NCBI GenBank assembly: GCA_009193035.1
Contig: SWDT01000053.1
Location: forward strand, 124,001-188,000
Source of the DNA: Halicephalobus mephisto
Lineage: Eukaryota > Nematoda > Chromadorea > Rhabditida > Panagrolaimidae
Direction: 5' to 3'
DNA: 64,000 nucleotides
The notes beneath the pieces are model-generated. The model was not told the origin of the DNA and ran no database searches. It was given only the letters and a program-made list of their open reading frames with translations. Positions 1 through 20,953 of the stretch are shown one piece after another. Position 1 is the stretch's first letter. Each line of letters begins with the position of its first letter. The translations under genes were made by a program, and so were the position numbers.

Positions 1-1
1 A

Positions 2-10232
<10,231 letters not shown>

Positions 10233-10440
10233 CCAAATCTACAGGCATTCCAACGTCGCTAAACAGATTTGTCGCTTTGGAAACTCCTTAACCACAGCCT
10301 TGGAAATCGGCTCTCTTCAGTTTCACACTTTGTGATCTAACGAATTTTCTGCTTTCGACGCCGGATTAGTCTAGATTCAGTATCCGGTTATTAAAAGTCG
10401 AAGTTTGGTCAAAATTATAACAATTTGTTGTACATTTATT

Positions 10441-10446
10441 AATAAA
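10441..10446 (+). promoter_or_regulatory. Polyadenylation signal of the copine gene
   Basis: AATAAA lies about 210 nt after the TAA stop at 10230-10232, following a T-rich 3' UTR. It is the only clear hexamer close to the stop. Confidence 0.6.
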
Positions 10447-11252
10447 ATTACATCATTTCATATGGATTTCGAAATTTTCAGAAGTTTCAATTTTATGGAT
10501 GTCGATAACCTCTTATCGATAACTTGATTTACTTTAATTTTAAAAATTTTCATCATGAAGAGTAATTTTATTCAAAAATGGAGTGATTATTATTCTAAAT
10601 TTTCAATTGTTATTGTTATTACTGCCTCAGTTTACAAAGTCAAAAATTGACTTAATATTTAAAAGTGACAAATTTAATTTTAGAAAAACTTTTCGTACTA
10701 AAGTTTCGCCACATTTTCAGCAATATATATTATCTAAAACAAGCAATTGATCAGTGGTAAAAATAAAGATCCATAAACTATGGTGTACTGTGATAAGAAT
10801 ATGAGTTAAGATTCAAACGCATGTTTTTTCAATCACCTGCATCAGAATATTGTCAACATAGTATCTCTGTTTATTTCGAAAAACATCTTATTGAATACCT
10901 TTGAGTTATTATCATAGATTCGACTGTTTCTGATGTGAGGGATTTATTTTAAATAACATAACAATATATCTTTGTACATGTATTTACATATTAGAGACGA
11001 GAAATTTCTAAAATTTCTAAAAAAATCATAAAATAAGCAATCAACATTCTATTTTTTTCTTTGATTACATTTTTTAAATTTTTGTATCTACTGTTCCAAA
11101 AAAAGTAGTTAATCTTATGGTTTACACTCTTCACTAGTTATTAGTTTTTCAAAATGGAAATTTCTTATTTCCTTTTCAAAAAAGTTGGTTTGATAAATTT
11201 TGATCTTTCGTTCTTCGTTATATTTAAAATCATAGATGAAATTAGCAACGTC
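10447..11252. other. Intergenic region between convergent genes
   Basis: AT-rich sequence between the copine gene and the 3' end of the Hsp70-like gene. I see no gene, RNA or repeat in it; its right part should hold the 3' UTR of the minus-strand gene. Confidence 0.6.
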
Positions 11253-14200
11253 TCAATCGTGGAGCTGAATATAAGGCTCAATCTCTCCACTAATGACTTG
11301 GAGAGCGTGGATGGCAGCTCCAGTGGCTGTGATGATCTCCAGTTGCCCGTCTATGATCAGTTTTGCCTTGGGAAACTGCTCTTTAATCCATTTCTGAACA
11401 AACGGGATTCTACAGGTTCCTCCAGCTAAGAACACAATGTCTACGTCATCGAATGGAGCATATTGTTTATTCCAATATTCTTTCTGTTCACATCGATCCT
11501 TTCTTTGAGGTGGGAGTGAATATGATTCAAATGTTTCATATGAATAATAATAATTTCTAAAACATATTTTCAACCTCCGTTCAAACCGTTCTCTTGTGAA
11601 CTCGACCATTCCCTCAAGACGAGGGTGAATATCCGACAAATCAAGCCTGAAATAAATGGTTTCCTCATTTATCATAATATTTGACTCACTCTGTTTTCTC
11701 CAGAAAAGAAAGCTCATGCTTGATCTTCTTTGCTGCTTCCAATGTTCTTAGTTTCACATCACTTCTTAAATTCCATGGAATTGATTTTTCTAATTCTTCA
11801 ATAATTATATTGTCAATAGCCCTCCCAGAACACTTAGCATCATAATCTGAATCTGAGTCTCTAATACAATTTACATACATTTTACCCTTGTATTCTGAAA
11901 TTTTATAAACTCTCCAAATACAAGTTCCTCCTCCGATGTCGAAGATGGCAATCTTCTTTCCTGGTTTGATCATTTCAGAATACCTTTCATTGGACAAATA
12001 ATAGAGGAGGTCGGCGTGGGTCTCTTCAATGATGTCTATCACTTCTATATTAGCCAACTTCGCTGCTTCAATGGTACTAGAAAGATACTGATACCAATAT
12101 CTCGGGACAGTGATGACCGCCTTTCTGACAGAATTCCCATTATGAAGTCCATCCTGATACTCACTTGCTGCTTCTGCCATCCGTTCTAGAAAGATTGCGT
12201 TGATCTTTGATAGGGAAAAATCCTTCAAGCCTCGACAGGTCTGTGTTTCCAGTTGTGGCTTATCCTCTTTGATATTGAATTTGAAAGGCCATATTGATTG
12301 ATTTGAAATGTTACTTCGATGGCCTTCATTACACAGAAGTTTATGGTCGAAAATAACATGATCAGGTCTGGTTTTGAGCCTTCTGACCGCTGCTTTTCCA
12401 ATAATCGGTTTCTCTTCATCAAATGAGACTACAGATTCCGTCCAGAGGTCTCCAGGAGAAGAGTTGTCAAATGGAATAACTTGGATTTCTTTATTTCTAG
12501 AGACAGCTAGGACACATCTAGTTGATCCGAGGTCAATTCCCATTACATCCGTTCTTGGTTTATATTCTTTTACCAGTTTTGGAACGTGAATAAAACCCCA
12601 ATATTCAACAGTGTGAGTGCTGGGGCTGCCTTTATCAGATTCATCAATTTTAATTAAGACGGGAGCTTCTGGATCAAAAATTAAATGTCTGGCAAGAAAT
12701 AGTTCTTTGTTTGAAAAGAGCGTATCTATTTCTTTCATAAAATTGATACTTTTGAAATTATATTTGTCCAATTCAGAACCATACAGTTTATTAAACTTCT
12801 CTCGACTTTCATGAAAAACAGCATGGATTTGGTTCATTCTGAGACCGAACATTTTTTCGACATATTCGAAATCAATACGTTGATTGAATCCATGTTTTCT
12901 TCTATTCAACTCTTTCCATTTTACTTTTCTTTTAGCAGCTGTTGTGCATTGATATAAAATAATTCTTACATCATAAAACCTAATAATCAACTCTCCAACA
13001 AAATATTCAACTTTTTCTTCCAAGTAATAGTTAAAATCTAATTCCTCTTTTGTAGCGAGATGGACTAGATTGCCATATTTCTTGAAATCTTCTTGTTTGA
13101 AATAGTCATCTTTATTATCTATAGCAATAATCCCAACATAATTCCCATATTTTGTAATTAGCTCATCAATAATTTCATGAATAGATTTGTCTTTAGACAA
13201 GAAATAATCAGATTCTTTTTTTGTTTTGCTATTATAAGTTCGAATTTGAAAACCATCGTAATTTCTAGATATACCACAAGCAATTAGATATTCAGTAAGT
13301 TTAATATAAGGCTCAACCTCCCCACTGAGGACTTGAAGGGCGTGAATGGCAGCTCCAGTGGCTGTAATGATCTCCAGTTGTCCATCTATGATCATTTTTG
13401 CCTTGGGAAACTGTTTTTTAATCCATTCTTGAACAAATGGGATTCTACAGGTTCCTCCGGCTAAGAACACAATATCTACAGCACTTAATTGACAAGATTG
13501 AGCTTTGAATTTTGATTCTCGTTTACATCGAAGGTTTTTTTCAGTTGGAAGTGAATATTGTTTGAAAATATAGTAGTATACTTCATTATATTGAAAACAA
13601 GATTTTAATTTCTCTTCAAACCAGTTTCTCGTGAACTCGACCATTCCCTCAAGACGAGGGTGAATATCCGACAAATCAAGCCTGAAATAAATGGTTTTCT
13701 TATTTATCATAATATTTGACTCACTCTGTTTTCTCTGCAAAAGAAAGCTCATGCTTGATCTTCTTTGCTGCTTCCAATGTTCTTAGTTTCACATCACTTC
13801 TTAAATTCCATGGAATTGATTGCTCTAGTTCTTCAATAATTATATTGTCAATAGCCCTCCCAGAACACTTAGCATCATAATCTGAATATTGTTCTTTGAT
13901 GCAGGTTGTATAAATCTTGTCTTCATATTCTGAAATTTCATAAACTTTGCAAATAAAAGTTCCTCCTCCAATGTCGAAGATGGCAATCTTCTTCCCTGGT
14001 TTGATCATTTCAGAATACCTTTCATTGGACAAATAATAGAGGAGATCGGCGTGGGTCTCTTCAATGATGTCTATCACTTCTATATCAGCCAATTTCGCTG
14101 CTTCAATGGTACTGGAGATAAAAGGAGCCAATTGTGTATTGTACTGGAAATACTTTGGAACCGTGATGACTGCTTTTGTGACTGAATTCTTATTGTCAAA

Positions 14201-15361
14201 TACATTCTGGTACTCACTTGCTGCTTCAGCCATCCTTTCCAGAAATATTGCGTTGATCTTTGATAGGGAAAAATCTTCCAAGCCTCGACAGGTCTGTGTT
14301 TCCAGTTGTGGCTGATCCTCTTTGATATTGAACTTGAAAGGCCATATTGACTGCTTTGAGATAATATTTCGATGAGTATCATTACACAGAAGTTTATAGT
14401 CGAAAATAACATGATTAGGTTTGGTTCTGAGCCTTCTGACCGCTGCTTTTCCAATAATCGGTTTCTCTTCATCAAACGAGACTACAGATTCCGTCCAGAG
14501 GTCTCCAGCAGAAGAGTTGTCAAATGGAATAACTTGGATTTCTTTATTTCTAGAGACAGCCAAGACAGATCTAGTTGATCCGAGGTCGATTCCCATTACA
14601 TCCGTTCTTGGTTCATATTTTCCGACTAGTTTTGGAACATGGATAAAATTACAATCTTCAATGATAAATGATTGAGGATTTCTTTTATGAAAATGGTCTA
14701 TTTTAACTACTACAGAAACATCTGAATCAAGAACTAACAGTCTTGCCAGAGTTTGGGGTGTACTAGACATTTTGCCCACACTATTAATAAAATGAATGCT
14801 TTTGAAACTGTACATGTTCAATTGAGAGCCATACGTTGACATCACCTCCTTTCGGTTATTTTCAAAAATTACATGAAATTGGTGCATTTTGGAACAAAAC
14901 ATTCTTTCAACATACTGGAAATCAATGCGTCCAACATATCTATATTCTCTCTTATCCAACTCTTTCCACGTTAGCGTCTGATCACCAGCTTCTATACATT
15001 GATATAAAATCACCCACTTTTTTCCTTCAAATAGAATAATCATATCTCCAATAGAATATTCAACTTTTTCTTCCAAATAATATTTAAAATCCAATTCCTC
15101 TTCTGTAGCGAGATGTACTAGATTACCATATTTCTTGAAATCTTCTTTTTTGAAATTTTCTAATTCTTTTGACTTTAAATAAGGATCATTTGCAACAACA
15201 ATAATCCCAATAAGAATTCCGTACTTTACAATTAGTTCATCGATAGCTTTGTGAATAGATTTGCTCCGAATATGGAAATAAACAGGTTTTTTGATTTTAA
15301 TATCATAGATTTCAAGTATAAATTCATTAGAATACCTGGTAATACTACAAGCAATTGACAT
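11253..15361 (-). CDS. Double-module Hsp70-like ATPase-domain protein (1,340 aa)
   Basis: Three exons, 15361-13725, 13681-11690 and 11646-11253, are joined by two 43-nt introns and give exactly 1,341 codons including stop. Each module has a ~250-residue N-terminal region I do not recognise, then an Hsp70 nucleotide-binding domain. In module 1 this shows VMGIDLGSTR (phosphate 1, from ~residue 255), KAVITVPKYF, EETHADLLYYL, IAIFDIGGGT (phosphate 2, from ~459), and after the intron VFLAGGTCRIPFVQ (adenosine motif) and ATGAAIHALQ. The protein then passes straight into module 2, which repeats the whole architecture and even the intron position; most ATPase motifs are over 90% identical. No substrate-binding domain or lid follows either ATPase, so it cannot be a classical Hsp70 chaperone. 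The start matches the MSI start of the 49604 paralogue. Hsp70 actin-fold call is firm; function unknown. Confidence 0.88.
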
Positions 15362-15816
15362 TTTGATGAAACGAAAAGCAAAAAACTTTTATTTCGATAT
15401 CGGTGAAGAAGATAGATAATACCAAAGCACGTAACCTACGGGACACTTCAGCTCTTCTTATCAATTGCTGTTTCTCTATCACTACTTTATTTTAAAGCTA
15501 AAAATATGATGTAAACATCATTTATTATATATCATTTCTTGGATTGAAACTAATAAAATAAGATTTGTCGAAATTGAAATTTAAAAAGTAGTTATGAAAT
15601 AACCTGAAAAAAGTACAATAAAATATATTAGAAATCAATCGAATATTTTTCTCATACAATTCAAAACACAACCCTTTTCGTAGCTTTTTCAGACCATCCA
15701 TGTACCTTAAGATAAACGAAATAAATCAATTAATAAAATTTCTACTTTAATAAATAAGTTAATATCCTTATTTCCAGGAAAAGTTCTTTAACATTTCTAA
15801 ATTTTTAATAACATTT
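15362..15816. other. Upstream region of the double Hsp70-like gene
   Basis: AT-rich sequence that should contain the promoter and 5' UTR of the minus-strand Hsp70-like gene. I see no convincing heat-shock element array (nGAAn repeats) or other named site. Confidence 0.45.
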
Positions 15817-15967
15817 TTATATTCTTTTCTGGCATTCTTCTTGATTAACAATTATCACTTGTCTATTCACTTCTAGAACATCTTGATATAGCTTGCAATC
15901 ATAAGTGATTCCAATACTTTTGGCATCCCAACCAGTAATAGAAATCATCAGTTGTTTCAATGGCAAC
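15817..15967 (-). pseudogene. Possible trypsin-like (peptidase S1) exon relic
   Basis: A 49-codon open stretch follows a CTAG splice-acceptor-like site. It contains MISITGWDAKS... and LEVNRQVIIVNQEECQK, resembling the trypsin-fold segment where a GWG-type motif is followed by the V-x-I-V-x-x-x-EC motif. It ends at TAA. None of the catalytic His, Asp or Ser lies in it, and I found no matching upstream exons. It is either the last piece of a decayed protease or a chance match. Confidence 0.3.
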
Positions 15968-16120
15968 CTAGGATGGATTAATTAAGAAAAAAACCAACAT
16001 CAATAAAAATACAAGTTTTATTGAACTTCATGACCACGTAATTTCGAATACATTTGAATTTTTTTCATTCTCCAAATACGATCGATACATTAATTTTTAC
16101 TTACGGCTGATATATCAACT

Positions 16121-18739
16121 TTAGAGTTTACTCTGAGCTTTAGCCTCTTCCATCACTTTTCCGAGATACTTGTGGTGGAAAGGCATAACATCGTATTTGT
16201 TGAGAGGGGATTTCTTCGCCCACTCCAGCATGTTCTCGTAGACATGTCCGTCGCGTCTTCCCAGAATGGAGTTCAATTCTCTGTCACTAAATTCAAATGA
16301 ATCCACAATAGAAACCACATTTGGACGGAGTCTGTCCATGATTTTATAGACGTTGTTCCTAGCAAATTCAATGTGTTCCCCGATTGCGTATCCATCATAA
16401 AGCAGCTCTCCATCGCATTCGAGGATTTCGTAGTTTAGAAACAGTTGGAGCAGATATCTGAGAACTGTTCGAACTGGAATATTTCTTACTTCAGAAACTA
16501 GGAACGCGAACTGTTTGGCGATGAAAGTCCTCGTGTGGGCAGTCGCAGCTCTTCGGAGCTCGACTCCAGATTCCGCCCACGCTTGGTCCTTTGTCATTCC
16601 TTTCTTCTGAAGACCCTGGAGACTGTCAAAAGCCTTCAAAGTGAGTCTTCTAGAAATGTGCTCAAAAGCTTCAAGGAAGGGTTCTGGACCAGAATTTATG
16701 TTATCGTTGATTCTGCATTTATCATTTGAATCACTTCTGAAGAGATATTCTGCGATCGAGCTAATGCTGTTTGATTTCTGGTTGGATCTGATTGCTGCAG
16801 CACATTTCATCAAGTATCTGGCGCATTGGAGGAGAAGAACCATGTTTTCCCCCTCGTAAGTGCATCCACCCATGGCATAAGCGTACAACTGAGGTAATCC
16901 GCTGACGTTACTGTATCCGTGACCTCCACATCCCATTCTGCACTGCTCTATTCCCAAACAAACTTGATGAGTGACGACTGCCTTGAGTCCCGAGGAAATT
17001 GCATGAAGATCAGGAAGCAAATCTGCTTTCCCTTGATTAATTTCGTTCAAGAATTCCTTGTACAACATTCTTGTGTACCTGCCTGCAGCCTCATAAGCCC
17101 AAGCTCTGGCTATCTGGGGTAGAATACGGTATTTCTGAGTTTGGTATTCTATGACACTGATTTCTCCTTTGTTTGGTTCGATTTCTCCTTGTTTTCTGAT
17201 AGCGGAATATCTCGTCGAGATAGTTGCTGCTTGAGCCAGGTTTTTTGCCATGTTCGATATCATAATACTTCTTACATAGACCATGCCACCGTAAGTCAGC
17301 TTAGAATGCACAGGATAGACATAAGTACCGTCAGGAAGAAGTGTAAGGGATTCTGTTCCATTGGCAATTGAATTCCTTCCATTTCATCTAGGAGCTGTGT
17401 TACTGTTCTCAACCTCTCCCTTGCCGCTTTCATAGTTGGTCCGCACCGCCTTCTTATGGCTCCACCAGCTGTTTTGACCATCTTTCCCGGTCGTTGCACC
17501 ATGTAAGGGGTTCTGTGGTGTCTTCCCTTAATTAACAATGGTTAACTGGTCACTTTATTCCAGTAGTCAACAGTACAAATCAACAATAACTCCTTGCCAC
17601 GTCGTCCGGTCCCGTAGCGTCGCTTCTACTTTTCTCCACCGCTTCTTTGGCGCGCAAAATTGAGTTTCTGCATCTCCAGGGTTTTCGTGTTAGGAGTCTT
17701 CTCGCTTTCCGCGACAAGAAGTTTGGCGTTCTTCATGAACATGGCTCTTCTGGGGATTCTGACTTTGTCGAATCTCAGGAATCCGTTGTCAGTGGTGTTG
17801 ATGAAGAACTTAGGTCCGATATCTCCTACAGTAACCCCTGGAAGAGACTTGTGCGTTTTGGGATCTCTGATTTGGACGAAGAATGGATGAGGTCCGTAGT
17901 CTTTCCCATTAGAAATGAGTCTCGCAACGACAATGATATAATTCGAGACTTTGGCCAAGTTTCCCGGCCACCACTTGGTCGCAGTAATCGTGGGACTATC
18001 GATAATGAATTCTTCAGTTTTGGGGTCATAAGTAGCTGTGGTTTCGAGTTTTCTTAGATTCGTTCCGTGACCCATTTCCGTTTGAGCGTAGGTAGCAATA
18101 AATTCGAAATTTTTGGCTTTTGGGAGCCATTCCTTCACTTGTTCGTCATCGGCGTTGTTGAGGATAGTAGGGATGACCATGAGGTTATGGATACGGAGGG
18201 GGAAACCATCATAATGAAAGACAAGACTGAAATTGGGAACTTTAACAAAATCGAAAAATAAATCTCTGAAAACAGTAATTGGAAAAAGCGCATTTTAAAT
18301 TTCACTTCAGATTAAACATATAATCCGTCAAGGATATTTCGTGTATTTTGCAGATGGTCTTTATATTTTTCGACTTCCTGGATTTTCAGGAACATTGTTC
18401 CATCTTCCCTGAATCCTTATGAGTATCAAACTTAACTCACTTGGCAAAATCTAGGACTTCATCAGTGTTCATGTCCGGTATGATAACCTTCCAGTGCTTC
18501 CTCAACAAAGCGACTTTTCTTTCTGCATTTTCTAACTTCTGGAATCTATCCATGAACTCTACTGGTTCCGGATCATGAAGTTCTTTATTCTTCAAGTAGT
18601 GCTGGTAGAGTTCTCTTTTTCTATTGAGAGCTTTCTTTGATCCGTAGAAGACAGAAGCCAAGACATCGGTGTCGAAGCTGCATTTCTTCCTCTCCTCCGT
18701 CAACAGGGGATTATCCCCTGGTTGAACTAACCTGTTCAT
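16121..18739 (-). pseudogene. Peroxisomal acyl-CoA oxidase, interrupted by LTR element
   Basis: Acyl-CoA oxidases catalyse the first, FAD-dependent step of peroxisomal beta-oxidation; in nematodes they also shorten ascaroside pheromone side chains. Exon 1 (18739-18441) has MNRLVQPGDNPLLTEERKK. A short segment (about 18408-18311) and a third exon carry IATYAQTEMGHGTNLRKLET. The C-terminal part has CRMGCGGHGYSNVSGLPQ and CTYEGENMVLLLQ, which includes the catalytic Glu. The protein ends in SKL, a peroxisomal PTS1 signal. Between KNAKLL and PDGTY the reading frame is broken by a 375-bp retroelement (17342-17716). Removing the element and one target copy would rejoin the frame, so the ancestor was intact. 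The joint between segment 2 and exon 3 (about 18310-18260) is not clean in my reading. Expression as a full protein would need the element to be spliced out, and I see no in-frame donor/acceptor pair for that. Confidence 0.8.
17342..17716 (-). mobile_element. Internally deleted BEL/Pao-like LTR retrotransposon
   Basis: The element is flanked by the 5-bp direct repeat AGAAG (17337-17341 and 17717-17721). On the minus strand it starts TGTCGCGG with a 215-bp LTR (17716-17502) ending CCCCTTACA. A primer-binding-like TGGTGCAACGACCGGGA begins directly at 17501, followed by ATG and the start of a gag-like frame (MVKTAGGAIRRRCGP, then KAARERL). After about 120 nt this jumps to a second LTR end (ACAGAATCCCTTACA, versus ACAGAACCCCTTACA in the LTR). 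The rest of the element was therefore lost by deletion at the ACAGAA microhomology. Family assignment rests on the gag-like start and TSD length. Confidence 0.75.
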
Positions 18740-20953
18740 CGATATTCTGGAAATACATTGAAGAACACATTTTTATTTTCGATAATTTACAAACAATAAA
18801 AATAATAAAACATCCTCAAGGGTCTAATTAATAAATAATTTCTATATCGAAGGATAAATCGAAAAATAAATTAAATATTATTTGTCCCGGAAACATTGAT
18901 TGAAAAATAACTTGAAAAAATAAATATGAAAGAACCTATTGAACAAAAATCATTTGTCTCGAAACGAGTAGTACTTGGTTAAATTTTTGTGGATTTTTTA
19001 TTGATTCTTAAATTATGAAAATGTCTAAATTCAGTAAAATCTAAGAATTGCACGCGAAAATAAATGTAAAACTTGAACCATGTGGAAAACTTTTTTTGCG
19101 ATGTTCTAATAGGAGTGATTGATCTTTAGGTAGAAAAATTGTAGTTTCTTTTCCTTCATTTTCATGGTGATAATGACTAGGATGATCACAGAAACCTTTG
19201 TAGTTTTGAGCCAAAATAATTTTACTGAATATAATAAAGTAAAAGAATTATAAAAATATTAAAAATAATTTTTCACAAGAAATATTTTGAAATTTTCTGA
19301 AAACAGAAATTAAAAATTATGATAATTTTAATAAAATATTTTATAAAGGACCGTAATTCAGGATTCTTAAAGAAACATTGGGATGTATCCAGAAAATTCC
19401 TCCAAAAAGTAAAAAATGCTATTTATTCATATAAATCAATTTTTGATTTTTTGATGTTCAAACACAAATATTTTTTAGAACTTTTTAAACTTCAGAAAGA
19501 ATTTCTTCTGTTATTGTTATCAAGTCACAGAAAAAGAAGATAATTAAAGATTTCTGAAATTCAGATTGTAATTTGCATCATTTTTCACAATGATGGATTC
19601 TTTATAGAATATGCAACTTATTCCTATAAAAATAGTTATTTTTGGATACAATTACAACATATGATTTTAACTCTTTAATATACTGTGGAAGTGAAAAGCG
19701 GATTCGGGATTTTATTTTTAAGAAACTATATCACTAAAAGCATTAAGAGTTTATTTTCGTACCAATCAGTATATTCGAACAATAGTTGATACTACACTCA
19801 AAAAGGATAGCATTAAAACAGCTCTAATGGATCAGATACCTCATACTTAATGTATCGGTACATTGATTATAATGCGTCCGATACATCAGAGTCATTACAA
19901 TGTGTCGGTATATTATATACAGTATACTAATATCAACTTAATGCAATCGGCACATTGAATATGGAATATTTCATAAATCAGAGAGATTTAATGTATCAAT
20001 ATACTGAATGTGATACATTGATACCAGCTTAATGTAGCTCTACCTTGAATCTAATGCATCTGATACATCAGAGCCGATTTAATATATCAGATGCAGTAAA
20101 TATCATGCATTCATTTTTCTCCTCAACCAAGTTTATATTACTATTCGTTGTTTATGATATTGTTTTGTCGCTTTTAAAATAGGTTTAACCAGACTATTCC
20201 TATTTCTCAAAGATCCATCCAATCAATTTTCCCTCAGAATATCCATCAGGAAATTAATTACTCTGTTGCGAAGACAGCCAAAAGTGGTATTCAACCGACT
20301 CCAATAAACATTCATCGAGTAATTAACCAGAATTTCCCTCAGAATGTTTGTTAAGGATTTCGTTATTGCACTCTAAGTGCCTTTGAAGAAACAGTATCTC
20401 AGCTTAATTGATTTTTCAAGCAACCTAATTTTGTATTCGTTTGTTAACATTGCCCATTGTACAACAGAGAGTATTTTCGAAAAAGTCCATATATATCCTA
20501 GAATAGTTAATTTCCAAACAATGGACTTCCGTTTTTGCTTTTCGTAGTTCTGTGTTGAATTTTCGACATCAACTGATGTTTGTTGCTAAAGAACAGATAT
20601 TCTTTGTTACCTACAATTTAAACTGTTCTTTTATTCTCATAGGAACCAAAACTTCGTTTACTATTCCATCACACACTAGACTGTGTTTTGTAATTTCTAT
20701 ATTTGTTCGAATATTGTAGACTTATCTAATTATTGTTCTAAGTTATAATATAATCAACAAGGTATTCAACTAAATATATAAAATTGGAAATAGCATTCCA
20801 TGATAATTCTTTATTTTTCCGAGAATACTGTCATCAATACAACGGAAGAAGATTAAACATTTTGCATTGTATTCAGATTATGATGTTCAGTTTTATGTTC
20901 TTTATTCTCTTGACTGATTCTCAGAAGGAGTTCTAAGTGGAAACAATCCAAGA
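18740..20953. other. Intergenic region, divergent promoters plus one repeat
   Basis: This lies between divergently transcribed acyl-CoA oxidase (-) and OAC (+) genes, so it should hold both promoters. Apart from the TIR/minisatellite element at about 19791-20120, I see only AT-rich sequence. A short phrase close to TTTCCCTCAGAAT is repeated near 20228 and 20335. Confidence 0.5.
19791..20120. repeat. AT-rich TIR/minisatellite element, copy 1 (degenerate)
   Basis: It begins with a CACTCAAAAAGGATAGCATT-like end and is filled with variations of GATACATTGA, TAATGTATC and CGGTACATTG in both orientations. It ends near CATGCATTCATTTTTC. Related elements lie at 30569-30778 and 45583-46075. No ORF. 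Confidence 0.6.
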
